The notes under the pieces: model-generated
Told to the model about the DNA's origin: nothing
Seen by the model: the letters and a program-made list of their open reading frames with translations, nothing else
Databases searched by the model: none
Position numbers and translations under genes: made by a program
Part shown: one piece after another, positions 21,601 through 33,600 of the stretch
Position numbering within the stretch: position 1 is the stretch's first letter
Layout of the letters: each line of letters begins with the position of its first letter
Source: Myotis daubentonii
Taxonomy: Eukaryota > Chordata > Mammalia > Chiroptera > Vespertilionidae
Reading direction: 5' to 3'
Assembly: GCF_963259705.1 (NCBI RefSeq)
Contig: NC_081847.1
Span: 69,771,754-69,835,753 of the forward strand
Length of the DNA: 64,000 nt

Positions 21601-24600
21601 CACCTCAACCTCAGCTCTGGGGAGAGGTCAGGGTGCGGTCTGCGCTCCATCTGACCGCATTCCTTCTGGTTTTCCATCTGCTTCGCCCCTATGGCCACAA
21701 TGGTCATCTTGCCATTCTTCAAGCATCCCAGGCACTGCACCCACCTCAGGGCCTTTGCACCTTCTGCTTCCTCTGTCTGGAATGCTCTTTCCCAGATATC
21801 TCCTTGGCTCGGTCTTCTGCAAAAATGTCACCTTCTCAGTGGAGCCTTTCTTGATCACCCTGTTTAAACGTACACACACACCCTCATCCGCCCTCCATCC
21901 CCTCCCACTCACTGCTTCATTCTTCTACGTACCCATCACCATCTGACACATGCCTGTCTTACTGATGTGTTTAGTGTCTTTCTCTTTCCATTAAGAGGAA
22001 GGCACTATGAGAACTGGGATGTTGGTCTATGTTATTTGTTGCTGTAACCCCAGTGCCTAAAACTGCATCTGGGACATCATAGCTGCTCAATAAATAAGCA
22101 GAAATCAATGTCAACAGAAAAGTCAGCATAAAGCCTCACTGTTTTAATATAATTTGTCCCATTTATTGAGTAGCTACCATGTGCTAGGCAGTGCAGTGCG
22201 CATTTTGCAGGCATTGCCTCTAAGTTAATCATTGTGATAACAATGCTGTTAGGAAGACACTGTTATTCCCATTCTATAGAAGAGGGATTCAAGGTTCAGG
22301 ATTACAAAGCCAGAACTGACTCCAGAACTTTAGCCTTGACCATGGTTCTCTTCTCTCACCTGCGCTGGGCAGATGGGGAAGCTGAGGCCCAAAAAACTGC
22401 AGGCACACTCCCAAACTAATCAGCAAATAAACCCAGGGTCCGATTTAGGGCCCTCCTCTTCGCACTGTCTCCTGCATTTCTGCAGAGGACATGCCTCTCC
22501 CAGCACCTTCCTGACCAACCTGGGAGCCCCTTGCAGACACTGCCCTCCCTGGAGCCCATCGGGGCCCCCCTGCTCTCTCCTAGAGCTGGTGGAAGCTGCC
22601 CCCATCCCTGCTCACAGCCATATCCCCTACAGAGATGTACCAGTTCAGCATTAAGGAGTCGGCCCCCATCGGCACAGCTGTGGGACGCGTGAAGGCCGAG
22701 GACTCGGACGTGGGTGAGAACACGGACATGACTTACCATCTCAAAGAGGAGAGTGGCACCGGTGGCCATGTGTTCAAGGTCACCACGGACAGCGACACTC
22801 AGGAGGCCATCATCGTAGTGCAGAAGGTACAGCTGCCCCAGGAGGGATGGGGGAGGCAGGCTCTAGGGCAGGGGTGGGGAGTATCCAGCCCGCAGGCTGT
22901 ATAAGGCCCGAGAAATCATTTGGTCTGGCCCTGACAGGGCATTAGGGTGAGTTAATTAAATGTTTGACTAAATAGAGCAAGCTAGTTTTTTTGAGTTGAT
23001 AATTTTGTACGGCCAGAGAATGATGTTATAAATATCCAAATGACCCTTGGCAGATAAAAAGGTTCCCCCCACCCCTGCTCTAGGGGATGGAGTCAGGGAG
23101 GCCGCTGATAGCCAAATACTCCCTCCCGACTCCACTCCAGTGATCAGAGACCCAGGGCCACCCTGGGAAAATGCTGATGGTTTCCTCCCCATTTTACAAA
23201 TGAGAAAATGAGGCACAGCAAGGTTAAGTGATTTGTCCAAGGTTGCACAGCTAGTTGTCAGGGCCAGGGTTCAATCCAGATTTGAATCAGTGCTTTTAAT
23301 CACTACTAAGTGCTACTTCAAGTCCATACCAGGACCTTTACCTGCATCATTTCCTTTAATCCTGACCTTTCTCTCTGAAGGAGACATCATTAATGTGCAA
23401 TTTCACAAGTGAGAAAACAGGCTTAGAGGGGTAAAAGGGCTTGTCCAAGGCCCCACCTATAAGGGGTAGAGCTGGGATTTGAACCCAGGTCTTGTGACTC
23501 CAAGCTCTCTCTTTCCTGAGTCTAACAGTCTTCCTCACCCATTGGCTTGTCCAGAAACCAGAAGTCAAAAGTACAAACTCAGTGAGTCCTGGAGGAAGAA
23601 GATGAAGGTCAAATAGAGAAGCAAAATCCATGGGCATGGCAACTCAGGCTGTGCAGGCCTTTGAGACTGTCCACTCCAACCCTGCTCTCCCGCAGGAGGT
23701 CAAATCCCCTGCACTGGCTCTTGGATGGGGGTAGACCTTTGTACACGTTCAGGGACAGGATGCTCACTCCCTGTCATTGTCCAGCTCTTCCTCCTCCTAT
23801 TAGCCAGAACCTGTCTCCCCAAATCCATTCCTATCAGCCTGGGCTTTGCCTTCTGGGACCCACAGAAACATCTGCCCCTGACAACCCTTCATTCACTCAA
23901 TAAGTGCATTCAGACCCACTCTCTAGCTGACCTTGAGCATAGAGAAAACTGCCAATTTCTTCAACTACTTCCCAGAGGATTATAATATGATAGCGGGTAT
24001 CCTATATAATAAAAGGATAACATGCAAATTGACCCTAATGGCGGAACAACCAGTCGCTATGATGCGCACTGACCACCACGGGGCAGACACTCAGTGCAGG
24101 AGCTGCCCCCTGGTGGTCAGTGCACTCCCACAGAGGGACCTCCGCTCAGCCACAAGCCGGGCTGAGGACTGCGAGCGCAGCTGCGGTGGCGGGAGCCTCT
24201 CCCGCCTCCTCAGCAGCACTAAGGCTATCCCAGGCTGCCAGAGGGATGTCTGACTGCCAGGCTCCCTGGGGGGATCGGGCCTAAGCCAGCAGGTGGACAT
24301 CCCCCAAGGGGTCCCGGACTGCAAGAGGGCACAGGCTAGGCTGAGGGACCCACCCACCCTGAGTGCATGAATTTTCATGCACCGGGCCTCTAGTTTATAA
24401 TAAAGTGTTTACAATGTGCCAGGCACCCTTCACCTGCTTTCCATGTATGAGTTCATTCCATCCCTATGTCGTCTCTTTGAGGTACTATCATTGTCCGTTT
24501 CATAGGCCCCAAGGAGTTCCATCCTGTGCATCCAAGGTCATGCATCTTGCAGAGCAGAGTAGGGATGTGGGCCCAGGCAGTCTGGCTCCAGAATCCACCC

Positions 24601-27600
24601 TTTTAAACACTGTGCGGTTTTCAGTCTTCTGATCTCACTGTACAGTGAGTATCCGCACTGTAAGATGAGCCCATTCACAGGTGGGGAATTGGAGGCCCAG
24701 AGAGGCACAGTATCACAGAGCAGTAGAATCAGGCTCTGTCCCAGCCATGGGGCTTCAGCATAGCACTTGCTTGCTCTCACCCCCAGTGCTGCCCCCACCC
24801 CCCAACTCAGGGCCCGTCCCTCCAGCTCCAGCACTGGCGCCTAAGGTGTCTCTGTGGAGTCAGTGCTGGCTCAGGGAGCAGAGCCCTGCCTGATTGATGA
24901 CCTGGCTCCAGAACCCATCGCTCATTCTCAGGCCAGGCCACTGCCTGCCTCCCTGCATCCTGATTTCCCAGGCAACAGGAAGGAGGGAGGAAGGAGGTGG
25001 CAATTTTTGCTGCTGGAAAAGGTGGGGGGTGGGAGGTTCTGAAAGGAAAGGCGGGTCCCTACACACCAGGCTAATCTCTAGGAAGGTCACCCTTGTACTC
25101 AGAGAGCTCCCCCACCACACAACTGAGGTGCCTGCTGCCCCACCATGGCAATTTCTCTTTGCTGTCAGGCGGCGATTTTCAGCCTTTTTCATCACATGGC
25201 ACATATAAACTAATTACTAAAATTTTGCAGCGTACCACACAACATATTATAATTTTTGCCGATCTGACGAAAAGATAGGTATGATGGTGATTCGTTCACA
25301 CCGGATGGCTATTGTTGTGTTGGCTCTTGTCATTTTTTTCTTTGACAGTCTAAGGGGAAAGAGGTCAGTGCCCCTGACTAAAGAGTCGGGTATTGCCGGT
25401 GTTAAAAATTCTTGCGGCACAGCGGCTGAAAACCGCTGCCGTGAGGCATTGTCTTTAGAAGGCCAGAGCCAGCACAGCCCCGGAGCACATTCATCAGAGG
25501 GTCACCCCCCAGCACTCCCGATGAGAGCAGGGCTCAGTGTGGGCTTAGCCAGCTCTCTGGGAAAGCTCTAAGGCAGCCTGGCTTAGCCGGCTCAGCTCGC
25601 ATTAGCTGCTGCCGCCTGTGTACCAGCGAATACGGCCTCTAATCCTCCCACCCGGGCCCAGAGTGGCCAAATAGATGCCCATAAGCACACAGCTGGGCAG
25701 CAGAGCCACCACCCTTTCCTCTGTGGGGTAAGGACTTGGGAGCCACACGGCCTGGGTTTGAATCCAGCCTCCGCCAGTGACTGCCTAAGGGATCTTGGGC
25801 AAGTTACAGACTTCTAGACCTCAATTTCTTCATGTGTGAAATGAGATAACAATACAAGCCTCGAGGGGTGTTGTAAAATTAGATAAGTTAATATGTTTAA
25901 AGCATTGGCACACAGTAGGCGATTTGTAAATTAAGAAATGAAATGTCCCAACATACCGTGCTGAGTAGTGAAAGTCAGGATGTTAGTACGGTTTAGCCCG
26001 GAGTGGCTGTGTCCCTAGGCAAGAGGGTCCAGCAGGGACCTGTAACCAGAGAGCCGTGGGTCCGCACATGGCCTGGGGCCAGCCCTCCCTCTGGGTCCAC
26101 CTCGGGACTGGGGGTGGGGGAGGTTAGTCAGGGCCCCAGGGGACCCTGCCCGCTCACTGGCCCACTGCTTCCTCCTCCAGCGCCTGGACTTCGAGTCCCA
26201 GCCGGTGCACACGGTGGTCCTGGAGGCCCTCAACAAGTTCGTGGACCCCCGCTTCGCTGACCTGGGCACATTCCGCGACCAGGCGATCGTGCGCGTGACG
26301 GTGACCGATGTGGACGAGCCCCCCGAGTTCCGGCCGCCCTCCGGCCTCCTGGAGGTGCAGGAGGACGCGCAGGTGGGCTCCCTGGTCGGCGTGGTGACTG
26401 CGCGGGACCCCGACGCCGCCAACCGGCCCGTCCGGTGAGACCCCCGCCCGGGGCCACGCCTGCTGCCTGCTCTCCAGCCACCGCCCCTGCACTCATGCGG
26501 GCCGGCCGAGCGGGAGGGGGCCAGGTCGGGAGGGAAGGAGGAGACGCTGGATGGGGGGAGGGGGGAGAGAGAGGGCACAGCTGGAGTTCTGAGGCAAAGG
26601 AAGCCCGTGTGAGGTCGGTCACAGATAGGCCAGGGACTCAGGGCCAAGTGAAGGTGCCCCTGACTCCCAGCTCCACTGTATTGCCCCCCCCCCTCTCCAC
26701 TGCTCCCTGGATCCCCCCTAGACACCTCAGGCTCCTGTTTGGAACTGAGCTCTCAGCTGCTCCCGGAAAAACAAACAAACAATAAAAAACCCACTCCTTT
26801 CTTCCAGTTCCATCAAAAATGTTGGCAACATTCTCAACTCCCGTCTTTCTCATCGCCCTCCAAGCCATCAGCCGACTCTGTCATCTCCACTTTAAACACA
26901 TCCAGAATCTGACTACTACTCACCCCCTCCCGCCGCCCGTGAGCCTGGCACCTCTTCCTCTCGCCAGGATTGTCACAGTTGCCCACGGGTCTCCCTGCTC
27001 CTGCCCTCGCCCCTCTGGAATCTAGAATGGGCACAGGGCCAGGTTGAAACAGCTCAAATGTACATCAGAGCATGGCCCTCCTCTGCCCCACGCCCTCACC
27101 TCTCTGGCTCAGAATAAGAACAAGCCCTGACAGTGACCTCCAGACCCTGTGAGATGTGGCCTCACGGTAAACCTCTCAGACACCCCCACACACAGCCCTC
27201 CTTCCCGCTCGCTCTGCTCAGCCACACTGGCCTCCTCAGGGCTCATACACCAAGCTCTCCTCTGCCTCAGGGCCTTTGCCACTGCTGATCCCCGCCCGAA
27301 TGTTTTTACCCGAACACGGCCAGGGCTTGTCCTCTCACTTCCTCCAGGTCTCTGCTCAAGAGCGAGGCCTCCTCAGTGAGTCCTCCCCTGACACCCTTTT
27401 TACAGTTTCAGCCCCACCTCAGTCCCCAGCCCCAACCTTTCAGATCGCCTTTCCTCTTTCCCATGGTCCTCGCTCGCCTTCTTCACCATCTAACACACCG
27501 CCTGTTCTCTAATTATTTTGTTTGTCTCTCCCATGAAAAGATAAGCTCCATGAGGGTGAGGACTTAGGCCTGTGTGTTCACCACTGTATCCTCAGGGTTT

Positions 27601-30600
27601 GGCCCGATGCCCAGCACTCAGTGGACACACACTGAATGTGCGGTGAGTGGGTGAAATGTGAAAACAGACAGACTGAGGAAAGAGACAGAGAGAGACACTC
27701 GTGGAGATGTGGGAAGGCGAACAATGAGAGAAAGAGAGGTGAGAGAGAGGAGAGCCAGTAGAACGAGGACAAGAGTAGCTAAGAGAGACATGGACCTCCC
27801 TGGCAAGATAGAAACAGACACAGGTAGAGAGAGGGGCAGAGCCGGGATGGAGACAGGAGGGTAGAGGGGAGGGGAGACGGGGTTGGGGAGCCCCTGACCG
27901 TGGCTTTGGTTGGAAGAAGGTGGGATAGAATAGAAAGGGGAAAGGGTTGTAGAAGAACCTGACCCAGTGAGGGAGGTCAAGGGTGGAGGGAATGGCTACC
28001 ATTGCACAGATGAGAAGGAGTTTCTGGAGCCCCCTGCGTCCCCGCTACAGCCCCTGTGCATAGTCAGTGAATGACCTCTGAGCCCACCGTATGCCCTGCT
28101 CTGTGCTGAGCACTGGAGAGAGTGGGGAGGGAAGTTGTCTGACACGAATCCAGAAGGGTAACAAGCCTCGTCATCTGTGTGACGGCTGTCTTGGAGATGA
28201 ACAGTGCACACGCAACCTGTGCAACCTTATGTGGCAGCCCCAGGTGAGGACACAGACACCATCCTACTAACTGCCCAGGGGCTCCCAGACCGGGCGATAC
28301 CCTCCGGGCTCGGGAGCCAAGTCCTAGAGGCGACAGAAATGGAGCTGGGCTGAGTACCTGGGTCTGGTCAGATGTAAACATGAGGGACAAGCATTCCAGG
28401 CAGAGGAACGGCATGTGCAGACGTATGGAGGCAGAGGAGTGGTTGTGTGCCTGGGGAAGAGCGGGCTGTGATAGCTACAGTGGACTGAGGAGTGAGCAGC
28501 GAAGGTAAAATCTGACGGGCCTCCAGGGCAGGCTGAGGAGCTCAGACTCTGTCCCTGGGCTGGCTGTACCCTTCTTGTGGCCACAGCTGTCCTGCCTTTG
28601 AACTCCTCCAACGCCCTTCCACCCAGGCTGTTGGCACAGTCTTTCAACCTCCCCCTCAGCCTCTGGCTGGGCCCCAGACCTTGGGGCAGGTGGGAGGGCA
28701 TTATCACCATTTGCCAGAAAACTGAGGCCCAGAAATAGGAGGAGGCTTCCCTGGGCTCTCACAGTGAGTTAAGAGCCAGGAGTAGGAGCCGACTCCTTGC
28801 CTCCCAGATCAGTGCTCCCGCCCACCTGCTCCCCTCCTCTCCAATATCGCTCTCTGTACCCCTTTCAGTCATCTCCCTCCTCCCGCCCCTCCCTTCCCGC
28901 CTGCTTTTATCAGCACTGAAAGGGCCAACTTTGAAACCTTCTTTCATCTCTCCTTCTGGCCCCTTCCCTGGGGCTCCTCAGATGTGGAGGCGGTGAGAAC
29001 CTTGAGACAGGTCCAATTTAACACCACAAACATTTACCCAACTCCTCCTCCGTGCCAGGCCCTGAGCCAGGCCTGGGGACACCACCGAGATGACTCAGCC
29101 AAGGGCAAAGCTGGAGAAGGGTGCCCAGTCTATAGAGACAACAGAAAAGGAAGCCAGTGAGAGGCTGGGGAGACAGAGACAGGTCCTCAGAGGCCACATG
29201 TGCTACCGAGGGCCTGGCTTATATCCCAGCTCCCTAGTTCCTAGGGTCATGGGTTCAGCCAACACCTATGAATTGAGTCGTGTCCAGCATTATTCCAGGA
29301 AATGCAGAAATGGTGATGACCCTATCCCTGACCACATGGGCTTTGCCTTCTCCTGGGGGAGACAGTCAACAAGTGATACATGGGATCATCTACATATATA
29401 AAAGCCTAACCGACTGTTACAACCGGTCGGTCAGTAGCTATGATGATGCACTGACCACCAGGGGACAGACAGTCAACACAGGAGCTGCCCCCTGATGGTC
29501 AGTGAGCTCCCACAGCCAACCTCCCGCACTCCCCCCCTCCCCCCTCCCCCCTCGGCAGGCCCCAATAGGCCCCAATCGCTGGCCAGGCCGAGGGACCTCA
29601 CCCGTGCACGAATTCATGCACTGGGCCTCTAGTTGCTTATAAGAGCTATGAAGGAAATAGACAGAGTCGTAGGATAGGGGGTTTGCAGGCCACAGGGAGC
29701 TATTTGGATTGAGCTGTCAAGGAGTTGATAAATGAGCTGAGATCGGATGGTAAAGAGAGCCAACCATGCAAAGATGTGGGGGAGTGCAGGTGCAAAGGTC
29801 CTGAGGCAGGAACAAGCATTGTGTGTTCCTGGAAATGAAGGCATGAAGTGGTATCCTGGGAGGTTTGGCCTTGTACAGTAGGCGCCTGGGAAATACAGAA
29901 CTGCATGTACAGGATGGTTTCTCTGAGTCCCGGAGCAGGGGAGAGTGGAAGATGCCACATAGGGTTGCATCTGTGCTTCAGAGTCTATTTTACTCGTTTT
30001 ACAGATGAAGAAACTGAAGGTCAGAGAGAGAAGTGACTCATCCAGTGTCACTCATCCTGAAAGGGAAAGGAATGCGTTAACCCATGATTGTCCCTTCTTG
30101 AGTCCATCCTCCTGCCGTTTCGCCCCTGCTGTTACTCTCTCTGTGGTTAACGCAGTGACCAAACTTGTGCCGTGCTTCCCCAGTGCATGAGGCACAGAGA
30201 TGAGCCAGACATGGGTCAACGGGAAGACTAGGCTGCCACGTGTATGAATCTGGTGACAGATCTAAGTCTGAGTGGGTTTGGGCTGAGACAGGGGCGTGAG
30301 GACTTAAGAGCTCCAGGAAGGGGCGTGTTCTCTCTCATCAAGGAGAGACGTGAACACAGGCTTCCCCCAGGTGGCCCCACAGGGCCAAAAAGGATGAAGT
30401 GGAATAGGAAGGGGGCACCCCGGGGTGGAGTGATGGTGAGGGCCAGGGGGTAGGAGCAGAATCATGGAGCCAGGAGGTTGCGTTCAGGAGCAGGAAGATC
30501 AGCTAGATGAGCTCACGTGAGGGGTTGGGGGATGAGGACAGGGACAGGCTGTGAAGGACCTTGATGTCAGGTGAGGGAGTGGGGCTTTATCCCTCGGCAG

Positions 30601-33600
30601 TGGGCAGCCTTGGATAAAGCTCTCGAGGGAGGAAGGAAAGTGTTCCGATGGGCCCAACTCTGGAAGAGGCAGCCGTGTGAGTCTCCTTTGAACACCAGAA
30701 ACAGGAAAGCCCACCCCGGACCCGAGGGAGAGAACCCCAATGCGCTCCCAGCACTCCACAGTGGGTGCGGCAGAACGGGCGTGGGCTTTGGGATCACGAA
30801 GATCTGGTCTGAATCCCAGTTCAGTTGTAGAATCGTGGGGCAATCCCTGCCCCGCTCCCAGCCTGTTTTCCCATCTCTAAGACGGGCATCGTGATCATAC
30901 CTGCCTCATTCATTTACTCAAAGAATGGGCACGTAGTGTCTACTAGGCTCCAGATTCTGTGCTTGGTGCTCCCAGGGCCGGAGGGAGGATTACATGTTTG
31001 GATATTACCATTTTCCTTGGTGGTCTGGACACTGTTTCTCCCCTTCGTTCTGCAACCAGTACTAACCACATACAAATGTCTAGGCATCTTGTATAGGCTT
31101 TGAAGTGTGCCTTAAGGGTGATGGGGGAAGAGGGAAAGAGTCACAGGCAGGAGGGAGTGAGCAGAGAGAAATCCCTCGATTTGGGGAGGCAGCCCTTTCA
31201 TAGCTAAAGGGTGCCTCCCGCTTGTAGCTCAGGTAGGGTCTGCATTCTTCAGCCTGCTGCATGTGTGTGTACATGAGCCAGCACACAGGAGCACCAGGAA
31301 GGCTGTACACAGCAGAACCTGCAGACTTTCATGTTTATTATGCCTCTGTGCACTATCTATCTATGCACATGTGTATGTGGTGTCCATGCCCGCGCGCACC
31401 CAAGACAGGGAGCAGTACCCACCCCACTCTACCCTGGGCAACCTGTTTGTGGCATGTGGGCGCTGGCAGGTGTACCTGGGTGGCCCTAAGGAGGGTCTCC
31501 TAGACCTGCGGCTCTGGACAGACGTGGCCTAGGAACTCGACTCTGCCACTAACCAGCCCTTTTGCCCCAGGACTAGAAACCTGGCTTCTTTGAGCCTCAG
31601 TTTCCTCATCTGTAGAATGGGGTGAGACAGTGCCTGGGAGGATTTGAGGAGCTTAAGGCATAAAGCCTTTACACAGGCCTGGCACAAAGTCTTGCTTGGC
31701 AAATAAAAAGAAGAGCCAGTTGGTACATGACATGGCAGGCGCCCACTGCTGTTATGTGTTTTATTGGTAGTCACTTGTCTACTCTCACAACCAGCCTGTG
31801 AAGTGGGTACCATCATCATTATCACCATCTCCATTTTTAAGAGGAGCAAACTGAAGAAGAGAGAGATTAAATGACTTGCCCAAGGTCACACAGCTGTTTC
31901 AAACCCAGGCAGGTGGGCACCAGATCTGCACTCCTGCCCACACCTCACCCCCCAGGCCTCCCTTGCACACGTGCGGGCACGCGCTCACTAGCTGACATGC
32001 CACATTCTCTCACTGCACTCTCCCACACCCACCTGCTCTGGTCCCCTTCCTGCTTTCCAGGTCCTGGCTGACCGACGAGAAGCAGGATAGTGAGATTTGA
32101 ACAGAATCTTCTAGACCAGTGGTCGGCAAACTGCGGCCCCTTGAGTGTGGCTCTTCCACAAAATACCACGTGCAGGTGCACATACAGTGCGATTGAAACT
32201 TCGTGGCCACACTCAAGGGGCCAAAGAGCCGCAATGTGGCTCGCGAGCCGCAGTTTGCCGACCACTGTTCTAGACCCACGGGGGCCTCCTATCTTCTCAG
32301 GCCACTTGGCAATCCTCCAACGTCCATACATGGCACCTCCCACTCCCAAGCACGCAGACCTCACACTGGTTGGAGGGACTTCTGTGTACCCCTCGCCAGG
32401 CATTTCTGAATAAAAATTAGAATAACAATAATTCTCACTCTCGAAGTAATTTTCCTGGAACTCCAGCTCGACATTTAATCCTCCCAACTGGCCAGGTAGG
32501 ATTATCATCTCTATTTTGCTGAAAATTAGGCTCAAAGAAGGAAGTGACTTACCTGGGTCAACCTGGGCCTGGATCCAGGCTCAGGGCTGAGCAGCTGCCT
32601 CTTAAACCTTTGCTCTTCCGACTCTAACGCAGTATCTCACACACAGACACGCACACCACTCACCTAGTCAAGTCACACACACTTTCCACCCACCACGCAG
32701 GCCAGACACACAACTCATGCCCCTGCATGTGTGGCACACAAGCCTCTGCCCACCCCACGCTGCCCCCCACGCTTGTCAGGCCACACTCCTTGCCACATGC
32801 TGTGCCCATCCCCCTACCCTCCCACTCACTGGCTGGCTCCCTGAGCTGGAACAAAACCACCTGGGCTCAGCCAACCACAGTGACCTGCAGCCCCAAGTCT
32901 TTAGCTGGTTAATAGCGGCCCCTCCCCCTTGGCCTTGGGAACAGCTGCCTCCACTTAGATTCCAGGCCCCCCTTCCTCTCTGGGAAGGAACAAAAGAGAA
33001 AAGCTGGGGGGAGGAAGATCGGAGGAGGGAAAAGAGAGGAGCAAGTGAGCAGAAAGGAGAGGCGAGGAGAAGCAAGGAGAAGGCAGTGGGCATCCTCCCA
33101 CAAGCCCTGCCTCATGCCCAACCCTGACCCCCTCATCAGGAGCCCCAGGTTGTGTCATTCCCCTGGACTCCATTCTCCTGCCTGAAAATTCAGGAGGAGG
33201 TCTCCATAGTCCCTTCCAGCTGAGCTGACACTCAGAGGCTGCTTCTACCTTCTTTGGATGCAAACATCTGACAGGGCCGGGCTGGGGGCAAAGGGGACCT
33301 GAGGCTCCACGGCTGCCGCTGTGGATGGGTCAGCAGCTAGAAAGAACTCTGGTCTAGAGTCCCAAATGCGGGCACGAATCCCAATTCTGTGACAGTCCCT
33401 GTGCAACCTTGGACAGGGTCATCACTGGCCCATATGGCACTCTTGAGAAGATGCTCCCTGGGCGAGGACACACGACTTGGCAAGCAGCACACTGGCTGGA
33501 CCGTACCCCCTCTTCCCTCTTCAGCCTGGCACCTTTGTCAGGACACAACCTTCATAACCATACTGGCGGTCTTACGCTTGGCAGGTGTCCTCTCTGAGCC

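Larger units (their letters stand above)
18961..22632 (+). other. CDH22: CDH22 intron, 3.7 kb
   Basis: 18961-19930 is mostly unique GC-rich DNA. An L1-type remnant runs from about 19935, interrupted by the VES SINE at 20573-20800. An ancient repeat copy lies at about 21110-21440, an L2 3' end at about 21710-22105, and MIR fragments at about 22140-22420. No coding exon is visible. Confidence 0.7.
22827..26180 (+). other. CDH22: CDH22 intron, 3.4 kb
   Basis: Holds a 209-bp hAT MITE, two minus-strand MIRs (about 23190-23300 and 23380-23530), a 394-bp Helitron, another MIR (about 24640-24760), a 269-bp hAT element and a plus-strand MIR (about 25735-25945). The remainder (about 24770-25150, 25450-25730) shows no recognised repeat or exon. 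Confidence 0.7.

Noticed and set aside
26015..26725. 236-codon minus-strand frame
   Set aside because: Antisense of the GC-rich 254-bp CDH22 exon and flanking intron.
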